Origin: Unio delphinus
Lineage: Eukaryota > Mollusca > Bivalvia > Unionida > Unionidae
Length of the DNA: 64,000 bases
Assembly (NCBI GenBank): GCA_029339505.1
Contig: JAQISU010000026.1
Span: forward strand, 3,484,001 to 3,548,000
Direction: 5' to 3'
The translations under genes were made by a program, and so were the position numbers. Within the stretch, counting starts at the first letter, position 1, and each line of letters opens with the position of its first letter. Under the pieces are notes generated by a model. That model saw only the letters and a list, made by a program, of their open reading frames with translations. It was not told the DNA's origin and ran no database searches. Positions 36,922 through 46,200 of this stretch are shown here, one piece after another.

Positions 36922-38394
36922 TTACAGATTTTCCACTGGTGCATCTACTAGTCTCATTCGTCCACCAACACCTTCGAGTATCATTGATTTATCACTAAGA
37001 ATAACAGCAACTGCTCTGTAATTAACAACATCACCAGCAACAGCACCAGGAGGAGGAGCAGCAGGGTGAACACCAGGATGTACACGAGCTCGGAAGTGTA
37101 TATCAACTACGGACTGTTTCATCAAGTCAAGATGTTCTAGGGAAAAGTAATAAATCGGATACAGACCTTTAAAATCCAATTGTGATATTTGTAGACCAGT
37201 ATCTACATTTTGATCACGTCCCATAAATGATAGCAATCGATGATAAACTCGTGCAATGTGGTTATTTTCATAGTTAAGTTGTATATCCTCTGCTGGTTCT
37301 TGTTGTCCGTTTATTTTCAGCGAGACTTCACTACACCCAAGTTGATCAAATATCATATGACTTCTTTCTTGATTGTTTAATCTCGTAATATCCTGTAGAG
37401 CAACAAATATATGCCGTGGAGCTGAAACACCCTGTCGTGCTGCCAAATGCCATGTAAATGTACCATCAATATTAGAATCCATGGTATCTGTGGACGTTGT
37501 CAACCAGCTTAATAATCTCTTCCCCCCTTGATCCATAAATGATAGCAACCGCGGTTCTACTGACAATGATGGAGTCAACACTGGCATCCATAGTGATAGT
37601 TTTGATAAAATTACTTTACCCGCAGCACCACCAATACGCCAGATTGCATTATTATCATCACCCTTTCTCACTAGTGCTACAGTATGCTTTACTCCATAAA
37701 TAACTTTTCTGACGTTTCTACAAAATCCAAATATATGATGGAGCGGAATCGCACATGAAAATCGTCGACGATCTCCTTGTAATGTTGCTATTCTTGTTGC
37801 AGCTCCTAGATTGAAATCAGGATCATTGTTTATAATCATATCCTCAATAGAAGCAGCAGCAACAGCAGCAGCAGCAGCACCACCAGCAGCGGTAGTAAAG
37901 GGGATAGGATTAGGATGAGTACGATTATTTGGTTGTCTTATAACAAATGGATTTTTACCCGCTGTATTTTTAACATCCTTTGCAAACATCATAGATGGAC
38001 CGGCCGATCTTGTATAATCGTCAGAGTATCTTGCTAGCCCTAGTATTGTTGTTGCTACATCAACTTCACGTTCAATAGATTCGATTTCTTTTCCATCAAT
38101 GAGATATCTAGCACTTTCAAATAATGCCATGATACCATTATTGACAAAACCAACTTGGATATTATCTGCATATGGTGTATTAGCTACAACATCTGTTACA
38201 AGTTCACCTTCGACTTCAATAAAGGCTTCAGCGGGTAAAAAGTATTTACTGGTATCATGAACTTGAAGTTCAATTCTTCCTCGAAGATTAGGTTGTACTG
38301 CGTGATAAGCAAAAAATTGATAATCACGTACAGAAGTATCTTTAAATACTGGGGCTTCCATGTCAAATGCAACATCAGGGTTTTGTTTGAACAT
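36922..38394 (-). CDS. major capsid protein (double jelly-roll type) candidate, 490 aa
   Basis: Its length, position next to the protease and core genes, and beta-strand-rich composition fit the double jelly-roll hexon-like capsid protein of this virus class. The N-terminus (APVFKDTSVRDYQFFAYHAV) and FIEVEGELV stretch resemble capsid beta sheets. An Ala-rich loop (about 170-185) and a C-terminal RARVHPG segment follow. TATATAA precedes the start codon at 38394. No homologue survives in B. The call rests on context and pattern; a fold prediction would settle it. Confidence 0.72.
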   Translation of the reverse strand: MFKQNPDVAFDMEAPVFKDTSVRDYQFFAYHAVQPNLRGRIELQVHDTSKYFLPAEAFIEVEGELVTDVVANTPYADNIQVGFVNNGIMALFESARYLIDGKEIESIEREVDVATTILGLARYSDDYTRSAGPSMMFAKDVKNTAGKNPFVIRQPNNRTHPNPIPFTTAAGGAAAAAVAAASIEDMIINNDPDFNLGAATRIATLQGDRRRFSCAIPLHHIFGFCRNVRKVIYGVKHTVALVRKGDDNNAIWRIGGAAGKVILSKLSLWMPVLTPSLSVEPRLLSFMDQGGKRLLSWLTTSTDTMDSNIDGTFTWHLAARQGVSAPRHIFVALQDITRLNNQERSHMIFDQLGCSEVSLKINGQQEPAEDIQLNYENNHIARVYHRLLSFMGRDQNVDTGLQISQLDFKGLYPIYYFSLEHLDLMKQSVVDIHFRARVHPGVHPAAPPPGAVAGDVVNYRAVAVILSDKSMILEGVGGRMRLVDAPVENL

Positions 38395-39042
38395 TTTTTA
38401 TTATATATCCGATGGTCTAAATCAAAAATTCTGAAAGAATTCTGAAGGAATTTTGAATTGAAAACCCCAGGAATTCATTTAGAGAAAATCGATTTTCATG
38501 AAATTATGTCGACGGATTAGCCAAAAAACAATACAAAATCAATAAAAAAAACATCGAAAATTCGATGACAACAACATATTTTAGCCTCACAGGATAAAAA
38601 ATGTGATCAAAATCGATTTTCTCTAAATGAATTCCTGGGGTTTTCATCCTCGATTTTCATGAAATTTTGTCGATGAATTGCATAAAAACACTAGAAAAAT
38701 TAGTAAAAACACTAGAAAAATGAGTAAAAAAAGTAAAAAATCTAACAAAATTAGCAAATTATAAATATTTTATAATATAAAAAAATTATTTAGTTGGGTG
38801 TATTTTAATAATGATGATGAAAATATCTGATAATGAAGATAACGCAAGTAGAATCACAAGTGATTCTGATACAAGTGATTCTGACACAAATATTTCTAAT
38901 GCTAGCATTAGAAACACTAGTGTTTCTACAATAACCATAACAACTGAGCATCCTATTCAAATAAATAGAATCACAAGTGATTCTGACACAAATATTTCTA
39001 CAATAACTATCATAATTGGAAATCCTGTTCAAATAAATATTT
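38395..39042. repeat. intergenic region with foldback and palindrome cluster
   Basis: A 37-bp perfect inverted repeat, GAAAACCCCAGGAATTCATT... at 38460-38496 and its complement at 38609-38645, is spaced by 112 bp. Further right are perfect or near-perfect palindromes: AGAATCACAAGTGATTCT (38850 and 38967), CTAATGCTAGCATTAG (38896) and AGAAACACTAGTGTTTCT (38910). A direct repeat of about 85 bp contains them. A plus-strand open frame across the cluster is low-complexity and not credible as a gene. Confidence 0.85.
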
Positions 39043-39558
39043 CTAACGTTTCCGGCGAAATTTCTTAAAGCCACTTCCCGGAAGCCCACTTCCGGCTATC
39101 ATATTTGCTGTTATGTTATCCTGGGCGTTAGTCATTAACGACTGTAGTTTTTTATCCACGGCGTTATTTATTATTTTACTAACCTGTGTAGGCATTACTG
39201 CAGTAGATGGCAGTGAAGTCATTCTAGAAATGCTAGCATTTCCAGGTTTTGATTGGAAATTCGAAGAATTTCGTCGAAAATCACTTCGTGATTTCACTAG
39301 CGCTGTTAGTTTATCCCGAGCGGCTGAAAACGCCTTACTAGCAAGATCACCAACAGTGTTAATACCCTTATCTCGGATAACATCAATTGCTTTCATTGCT
39401 GCCTGTTTTGCAAATGGAGCCACTTTTGGAGCCATTCTTGAAAATAATCCCATTATAGTATTACCGAGACCATCTCCATAGTATACTCGGTATTTTGGTA
39501 ATCGTGAGTTTACCACGTAGACGTTAGTTGGTTTATCATGGTTGTAGTGTATGATCAT
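39043..39558 (-). CDS. protein VI-like core protein (171 aa)
   Basis: A GDGLGNTIMG site near residue 30 resembles an adenain processing site. It is followed by an amphipathic, Ala/Lys-rich helix (MGLFSRMAPKVAPFAKQAAM) typical of pVI-like proteins of adenoviruses and adintoviruses. The C-terminus is basic (GSGFKKFRRKR). In relatives such proteins line the capsid and disrupt membranes after release. Two members of A's short palindrome family are inside the gene (39227-39242 and 39255-39272), encoding the GNASIS and NSSNFQS region. Confidence 0.6.
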   Translation of the reverse strand: MIIHYNHDKPTNVYVVNSRLPKYRVYYGDGLGNTIMGLFSRMAPKVAPFAKQAAMKAIDVIRDKGINTVGDLASKAFSAARDKLTALVKSRSDFRRNSSNFQSKPGNASISRMTSLPSTAVMPTQVSKIINNAVDKKLQSLMTNAQDNITANMIAGSGLPGSGFKKFRRKR

Positions 39559-39623
39559 TCTCTATATAGAAGTATTATACTTCTAACACTAGTGTTTCCA
39601 AATGCTAAAGCATTTCCAATTAT
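39559..39623. repeat. palindrome-packed spacer
   Basis: 65 bp hold three palindromes in a row: TAGAAGTATTATACTTCTA (39567-39585), AACACTAGTGTT (39585-39596) and AAATGCTAAAGCATTT (39600-39615). CTATATAGA just upstream of the pVI-like start may be its TATA element. Confidence 0.8.
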
Positions 39624-40742
39624 CTAGTCACTATGATAACTGTAGAAATTCGAAGAATTTTCGGCTAACTCCTCAATGAAATCTCTATATGTTGCAATAT
39701 CCATGATACCACCTTGAAATAATCTCCTACAGATATCAGCTGCTTCATTGATTATTTCTGGTGAGTTATTCCCGGCTCGTTTTCCTCCTACAAGTACTTC
39801 TAATCGTGCTATATCACCGAGAATATTGCCAGGGCAAGAAATACTTGTATTTCCACTCGAAGAATTTCCAACTAAACCACTGCCTGTTTTTTTAGTTGTA
39901 CCAGTTGCACCTTGTGTTTTTATTTCTGAACCGGGTTTTGATTTAGCTTTTTTTACTCCTTCCTTAATTCCATTCTGAAAGTTTATATACGACTCTTCTT
40001 CCTTCCTCTTCTCAGTAAGACTCTTAATATTCTTCTTCGTTTTATATATCCAATCATACCAGATATCTTCTTTTATTTTACTATCCTTATACTCCTCTTT
40101 GAGAATTCCCCCTTTTATATTATAACTCTTGACAGCAAATTCACCAAGGGTGATGTAATCGCTGGGTTTTTCAAATTGAGATTCTTGTATATGTAATACA
40201 ATCTCAGGTTTGAGTTTGTCTATAAAGGCAACACGACTCTTCGTGGAAACTGCGCCTTCTTCTTGTTCTTCTTCTTCTTCTTGTTGTTGTTCTTCTTCTT
40301 CCTCTTCAGGTGGAAATGCTTGCATTTCTAGTGAGGGAATATCAACATCACTAAATATTCTCTCTGTTTGAAATTCTCGTTCTTCTCGTTCTTGTCGTTC
40401 TCGTTCTTGTCGTTCTTGTTCTCGTTGTTCTATAGCATCTACAAAACCAGCAGGAAGTGTTTTTAATGATTTTTTTGTTTGTTTAGTTCGTTTTGATATT
40501 TTCTCTAACACAGGGAGAAAGGACTCTTTTTGCGCGCTTTCTTGTTTAGAGATTGCTGTTTTCACACCCTCAGTTGCACTAACAACTGGTTTGAAGAGTT
40601 GTTCTGTATCCTCTGTGAAGTCAGTCTGAAATAATTGCCGTTGTTGAAGTTTTTCACGGATTCTATCACGAAGGGGTAATATTTTCTTAAGAGCTTCAAG
40701 TCTTTCTCTAGCTAATCTCGTTGTTAATGATTCTCCTACCAT
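39624..40742 (-). CDS. coiled-coil virion protein candidate (372 aa)
   Basis: The N-terminal third is helical and charged. It is followed by an Arg/Glu/Gln repeat (QEREQERQERERQ-like, about 108-125), a polyglutamate stretch (about 143-165), a mixed middle, and a C-terminal module with AGNNSPEIINEAADICRRLF. That last module, with an AGN(N/D)S turn and helix, is one I associate with structural-block proteins of related elements. Palindrome-family insertions lie at 39645, 39838 and 40312. The role is unknown; it is probably a scaffold or internal virion protein. Confidence 0.5.
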   Translation of the reverse strand: MVGESLTTRLARERLEALKKILPLRDRIREKLQQRQLFQTDFTEDTEQLFKPVVSATEGVKTAISKQESAQKESFLPVLEKISKRTKQTKKSLKTLPAGFVDAIEQREQERQERERQEREEREFQTERIFSDVDIPSLEMQAFPPEEEEEEQQQEEEEEQEEGAVSTKSRVAFIDKLKPEIVLHIQESQFEKPSDYITLGEFAVKSYNIKGGILKEEYKDSKIKEDIWYDWIYKTKKNIKSLTEKRKEEESYINFQNGIKEGVKKAKSKPGSEIKTQGATGTTKKTGSGLVGNSSSGNTSISCPGNILGDIARLEVLVGGKRAGNNSPEIINEAADICRRLFQGGIMDIATYRDFIEELAENSSNFYSYHSD

Positions 40743-40914
40743 TATTGAAAGAGTATTACTATTGTCAAATTAGAAATGCAAAGCATTTCATTGCAATTTT
40801 TAATTAAAAAATCCAAAGCATTTTAGAAATGCAAATCACTAACCTAAAAATGCAAATCATTTTAATACTTCCTTGTTGTTACACACATAATTTTACTTCC
40901 TCATACCGTACTGG
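40743..40914. repeat. spacer with AAATGCAAAGCATTT-type palindromes
   Basis: Several close variants of one dyad (for example TAGAAATGCAAAGCATTT at 40771-40788) lie within 100 bp. Confidence 0.7.
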
Positions 40915-41304
40915 TTATACAAACAAAGGAGGCTCTCTACGCGTGGGTTCATCACCTTCAGAGTTTTCCATTAACATTTTTAATTGTCTCACTTTACAAT
41001 TAATAAGTCTCTTTTGTTCATATTCTAATCCTAATTGCTTTCGAACACGTTCAACGATGCTACATAATGGTACGAAGACATTAACATCTTCAGTATTTAC
41101 TAAGCTCTCACGTATAAGCTTTTGGATATTCTTAATTAAAAAATATTTTTTAGATAGGACATATTTTCCGGTCTGTTCTGCAAATTGTATATCCTCGAAA
41201 TTGGTCATAATTTGATCACAATCCAAACCTGAACATAATTTTACATTTTCATCCTTCAACTTGTTGATTTCAATAATAATCAATTTGAGATTTTCAATAT
41301 TCAT
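40915..41304 (-). CDS. small helical protein of unknown function (129 aa)
   Basis: I place the start at MNIENLKLI (41304), right after TATATATATA. The same start follows TATATA in B (MNFENI at 32004), although the frame is open further upstream. The protein is mostly helical and basic at its C-terminal third (NCKVRQLKMLM). Conservation between A and B shows that it is a real gene. The function is unknown; its position between the repeat-rich region and the virion block would suit a regulator. Confidence 0.6.
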   Translation of the reverse strand: MNIENLKLIIIEINKLKDENVKLCSGLDCDQIMTNFEDIQFAEQTGKYVLSKKYFLIKNIQKLIRESLVNTEDVNVFVPLCSIVERVRKQLGLEYEQKRLINCKVRQLKMLMENSEGDEPTRREPPLFV

Positions 41305-42324
41305 ATATATATAAAAATATATTTGTTTAAATACTTTATATTTTAAATACAAAATATGAAAATTCTTTAGAATTAAAAATGCAAAGTATTTTAAAATGAA
41401 TTCTGGATACACTAAGGTGTTGATCATCTTAGTATACCCAGAAGCTTAATGCGATTATAGGTGATTATGATTATATATAATGAATGACGACGGCACATTC
41501 ACCGTTTTGAACCCCCTTGGTGTTTTATACATCAAGCAGCGCGCTCAACGGTTACAACCGACAAACACATAACAATAGATTATAGGTGAACAATGAATGA
41601 ATTGATTTCAATGACAATGACGACGGTACAACAATAGATTATAGGTGAACAATGACAATGGTATATACAATGAATTGATTTCAATGACAATGACGACGGT
41701 ACAACAATAGATTATAGGTGACACAATGAATGAATTGATTTCAATGACAATGGATGACGCGGGCTATTCTACATTCAAGTGTAAACAAAACCACAAAATC
41801 GAAACTTTGGTTTTGAATGTCAATAATAACGTTCATACCACGTGTGACGGTGTGGTTTTGTTTACACTTGAATTTCGGCTAAATGCCCAATTATAATAAG
41901 AACGAATTTGTATATATACACTCATTACGACGAGGTGATATAAAATAGGTGTAGTGATTGTAATTATTTGTTTGTTTATTAGCGATCACTGACAACGTTG
42001 AAAACACATATAATACTTGAAACAGACATTAAAAAAAATGTTTAAATACGACGTGTTTATAAAACAGTTCTGTTAATACTTGAAAAAAGACAAAATTGAT
42101 TGTGTTTTGTTCGGATTTATTTAATTATAACAGCCAATGAAAAATCGAAGATTTTCCAACACTAGCGTTTCCGTGTTTAAGATCCGTAACTCTGTCATTG
42201 GTGGAAATCCTACGGATTTCACACGTGTTATACCTAACGGAGTTATCTCCCATGTGAAATTGCAAAATTGAAGATTTTCAATGGAAATTCTTTCACAATT
42301 TCACGAAGCAATTTCCAATGCAAA
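41305..42324. promoter_or_regulatory. main intergenic region of A: tandem repeats and inverted repeat (putative control/origin region)
   Basis: About 1 kb without a gene. It holds three tandem units of about 59 bp (ACAATAGATTATAGGTGA... GACAATGACGACGGT) at 41569-41752. A 23-bp perfect inverted repeat ATTCAAGTGTAAACAAAACC.. lies at 41773-41795 / 41851-41873. Palindromes such as GAAATCCTACGGATTTC (42204-42220) and the motif GGAGTTATCTCCCAT (42239-42253) also occur. The equivalent position in B is also repeat-rich. An origin or enhancer role is inferred. Confidence 0.5.
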
Positions 42325-42813
42325 TTATACATAAACAAACTGAATTTTGTTTTTAAAACGCTTTGAAAAAGCGGTCTTATAAATTCCCTCTGCTACTTTT
42401 TGTACCGAGGAGGTGTGAATATCGAAATACTTACCAGCTTCTGACATTGATTGAAATACCATCTCCGTGTCAGTATTAAACGATCTTACTGGTCTCTTCC
42501 CAATTGATTTACAAGTACCAGTATTTCCAAATGCAGTATTCTCACTTTGTGTAACAGCTCGTAAATTATTCAAAGAATTATGTGTCCTAATACCATCAAT
42601 ATGATCAATAACAAGGCCATCCTTGATTAATCCATTATACACTTCATAAACGAAACGGTGATTGAGATACATTTTCCCTCCAGCTTTAAATATCAAATAA
42701 CCCATACCATTATCCCGCCCAACAGATTTCTTATTTTTACTGTGTCTAACAACACCATCACTAGAAGCTTCGTAATTTTTAATAACAGGATGTCTTTGAA
42801 ATTCTTGGCTCAT
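42325..42813 (-). CDS. HNH endonuclease of the NUMOD4/HNH_3 homing type (162 aa)
   Basis: Three modules are visible. The first is an N-terminal NUMOD4-like segment (IKNYEASSDGVVRHS). The second is the HNH core (NHRFVYEVY, then VIDHIDGIRTHNSLNNLRAVT). The third is a C-terminal DNA-binding NUMOD1-like segment (SMSEAGKYFDIHTSSVQKVA). Free-standing nucleases of this type are usual in phages and large DNA viruses, where they cut DNA and may home. TATATATAATATA lies upstream of the ATG. The copy in B shows that it is a stable resident of this lineage rather than a recent visitor. Confidence 0.82.
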   Translation of the reverse strand: MSQEFQRHPVIKNYEASSDGVVRHSKNKKSVGRDNGMGYLIFKAGGKMYLNHRFVYEVYNGLIKDGLVIDHIDGIRTHNSLNNLRAVTQSENTAFGNTGTCKSIGKRPVRSFNTDTEMVFQSMSEAGKYFDIHTSSVQKVAEGIYKTAFSKRFKNKIQFVYV

Positions 42814-42828
42814 TTATATATAATATAT

Positions 42829-43158
42829 CTATTTGTCTAATTCGTTAATTGGCTGAATTATAACATTGGAAAATCTTTTTATATAATCAGCCGTAGTTTT
42901 TATGATTTTGCCATTGACGTCGTCAGGATTTTTGATTCTTCGCTTGTCATAATAACGTTTTAACTCTCTATAACGCTTACCCCCGCAATTAATGCATAAC
43001 TGCGACTTGCCTCTTACACCTACCCCACAATGCAAGCATGGTAGAGGTCCCTCCGAACCGTTTCTCACACTCTGCATATGATACCCACAGAATTCATTTC
43101 TACATGATTTGTTACACGGAGTCTTTGATCCAATCATAAGCCATTTGCAATGATTCAT
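42829..43158 (-). CDS. small zinc-finger protein (109 aa)
   Basis: The N-terminal 60 residues hold about ten Cys, with CxxxC and CxxC pairs (CNKSC, CLHC, CINC) and a conserved CGYHMQ, so it probably binds zinc. A basic RYRELKRYYDKR stretch follows. It starts at 43158, divergent from the polymerase with 42 bp between them. B has a broken homologue. It may be a DNA-binding or regulatory protein; the exact function is unknown. Confidence 0.65.
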   Translation of the reverse strand: MNHCKWLMIGSKTPCNKSCRNEFCGYHMQSVRNGSEGPLPCLHCGVGVRGKSQLCINCGGKRYRELKRYYDKRRIKNPDDVNGKIIKTTADYIKRFSNVIIQPINELDK

Positions 43159-43200
43159 TATATAAAATTTTCTTATTTAAATACTTGTTTTAATTATAAT
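43159..43200. promoter_or_regulatory. divergent promoter between zinc finger and polymerase
   Basis: 42 bp containing TTATATAAAA near the zinc-finger side and TTTTAATTATAAT near the polymerase start. In B the same gap has grown into a (TA)n tract. Promoter function is inferred. Confidence 0.45.
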
Positions 43201-46200
43201 ATGAAGGAGTTCAAGAGATTATCGAAAATTAAGCCTTGGAAAAATGTTAGATTTAATCTCGATAGAATCTCTGATATACCTAAAAGTCTAGTAGATGATA
43301 AACCACTATTGAGTAAAATCAGCGACTGTTTTAATGAGTTTAAGCGTGATGGAGCATCTCATACGTGGTCGACATTTCGAATTATTGATGAAGATGTCAA
43401 TATACCCGTAATTGATGCTACTATGAATGATATAAGAGCAGCTGTGATACTTTCACACCTTGGCCAGAAATCTCTACGGAGGTATTTTTTTAGAATAAAA
43501 TTCATTATCGAAGAGGAAGGTGAATGGATTATCAGAGATAAATTTGACCCAATCCTTAAGGATAAAAAAACTGTTATTGTGAGTAGAGATTCCAAACCAG
43601 GAATTCTAACTGGAATTGACAAACCATACTATGAGAAATCTTACCCTGTAACAGCAGTTGTGTATGGGTTATATCCAATAAATAATAATCCTAATATTGC
43701 AAAACTAGCTCCAATGTTTTCATCATCAGTGGCTTTGCCACTTAATTGTGTAGCAACACGGTTAATAGAACACTTCAAAAATGCATCCCGGGGAAACAAA
43801 TTAACTGATCTACGAAGAAACAAAATAACCGAATGGGAATTGACAGTGAAACAACGCGGGGCAACGATTTCCGATATAGCTAAATTAGAAGCATTATTAA
43901 AATTTCCAATATCGGTAGCGACAATAACCGGAGAAGTATTATACGAACCGAAATATCAATCGCGAGGAGCTCCAATTGAAATTATCGATCATAACAAACA
44001 CGCGTGGACACCCGCGGTAAATATATTTCCACGAGAAAGAACTGTTCGATATATCCCTAAAGAATTTTCAGATGATTTCTATGAAGAGAAATTATTTGAT
44101 GCTATTCACACATTAACCAAAGACGACCCTGTGTCAGTATGGTTACTCAGGAGTAATGAGGATCCGGAAATAGGATTTGATCAGTTTGTAAAACCAAATG
44201 GTGAATTATATCGAACTGAAGAATTAGATACTAGAATGAGAAAAATCGCTAATGAGTATTTAAAAGGAAACACTAGCATTTCTACAGAAAAACTACTTAC
44301 GGATAGTTTTACTATTCCATCAGTGGTAGCTCACTTCGCACGAGAAAAGAATTCATGGCGTCCAACACGAAGTGATTTTCTCAATGACGTGAAGTTGAGT
44401 TGCGTCGAATTGGGTCATGGAGGATTGTGGAATACGAAATACTCACGTGATGGTATGATTTCAATTGATATATCCGCGTGTTATCCTGGAAGTTTTCTCG
44501 GATATGGAGAATGCTCTGAATATTTTAAACGATTTGGACATCCCACACATGAAATGACTCGTGTTGCGATTAATGGTCCATTGCCTGATTTTGATTTAAC
44601 CGGGTTCGCTCGTGTGATATCATTCGAATTAGCTACAGGGTTACATCCGTGTAGTTATCTTTGGCTTGGTAGACATATGTATGAAAAAGCGTGGATGCCA
44701 ATTGTGCTATTGCGGTATATGATCGATTGTGGTATGCTAATATCGTTAATTGTCAGTGAAGCGATTATTTGTTATAACGCTCAGAAAGATGTTTGGTTAC
44801 CAAAACCTGATCTAGAAAAAATAATTAACGAACAACGAAAACAATTTCTAGATGGAAATTCGAAGAATTTCAGCGAGGAACAAATCATAGATTGGTCTAA
44901 GAAATTATTCGAAGGTAGTAATAGAGAGGCTAAAGATCTCGGACGAAAAATAATCGGTAAATTCACTCAAGGTGGAAGATTTGATAATGCAAAATACTCT
45001 TCTAGATTAATCATAGACGATGAAGAATACAATTTCATAATATCTGATTTAATAAAAAAAGGGAAATTTGTAACCCGTAAGAACGCTTTTCTATCAGGGG
45101 AATTAGATGAGGAAGCTTACAAATCTGCGAGCGGAACTAATAATGTTTGGGTAGATGATGTCCTTCGAAATGGTAAGAAATTAGGTACGGTTGTTACCTA
45201 CTGTGATGGAAAAAGTTGTCAATACACACAATTGAGAAGTTCTATGCTAGCCTATTCTTGTATTAATCTATTCTCGATGATAAATAGATTTCCTAATACC
45301 GCGGTTAGAGTAGCTACTGATTCGATGTATATCCATGAGAAATATAAATCAGATGTAGCTAAATTCACAGATCCTAAGGAAGCGTGGGGGAATTGGAGGT
45401 TTAAAAAAGAAACACTACATGAGTATTGTAAATCCGCAGACGTTGCTATGGATGATAAATACTTGAAAAGTAACCATAATATCTCAGAGATTCAATCAGA
45501 ATTTTCTACTGCACCGCCCGTATCCGATCCGATTTGTAGATACAAGACAGTTTATTTAAACGGCTGTGGTGGATCAGGAAAGACAACTCGTGCAATCGAA
45601 TTATTTCGTCGGTCAACCATGGTTGTGTTAACACCAACTCACAGACTCGCCAGAGAGATGATAGCGCGGGGGGTAAAAGCCTGTACTTATCACAGCTTCT
45701 TTCGATGGAAAGGCGATAATTGGACTCCTGATCGAATGGGTGATAAATTTATTCCTGAAATAATAATCTGGGATGAAATATGTACTATATCGTTGACAGT
45801 ATTACAGACATTTCTATCATGGTTGTTGACAAAAAACACAAAAGTCGTCATGTGCGGGGATCACGGCCAACCGCAGCCATTTGTTGGTGGATCTCCACAT
45901 GAATGGCTAAAAGGATTTGTAGATTATTATGAAGAGATTAATACCGACCATAGATCACTTGATGAACAATTACGCGAGTTCAAAGCGCTAATTAGATTAC
46001 AACCGGATAAAATCCAATGTGAAATAGCGCGTGAAATAATCTCTGAAACTCCCATGAATGATTTTTGGGAAATGTGGAAGCCAAATGATTTAATAATCGC
46101 GAGTAGAAAAATAGTCAGAGACGCACTTCAGATGAAGTTGTTTGCGCTACATAAAGAAAAATTTGCAACACTTCCAGTACCACTCTGTTATAGACCTAAG

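Noticed and set aside
38811..39068. Plus-strand open frame of 85 codons rich in S, D, T, N and I
   Set aside because: It is composed of the palindromic and direct repeats of the intergenic region, lies opposite the virion block, and has no homologue in B.
41305..41427. 41-residue N-terminal extension of the 129-residue protein
   Set aside because: The extension is AT-driven (F, Y, I, K) and covers the TATA-like element. The B homologue starts at the internal Met.
43150..43200. N-terminal extension of the polymerase by 17 residues
   Set aside because: It would overlap the start of the divergent zinc-finger gene and run through the presumed promoter. B starts at the position equivalent to 43201.
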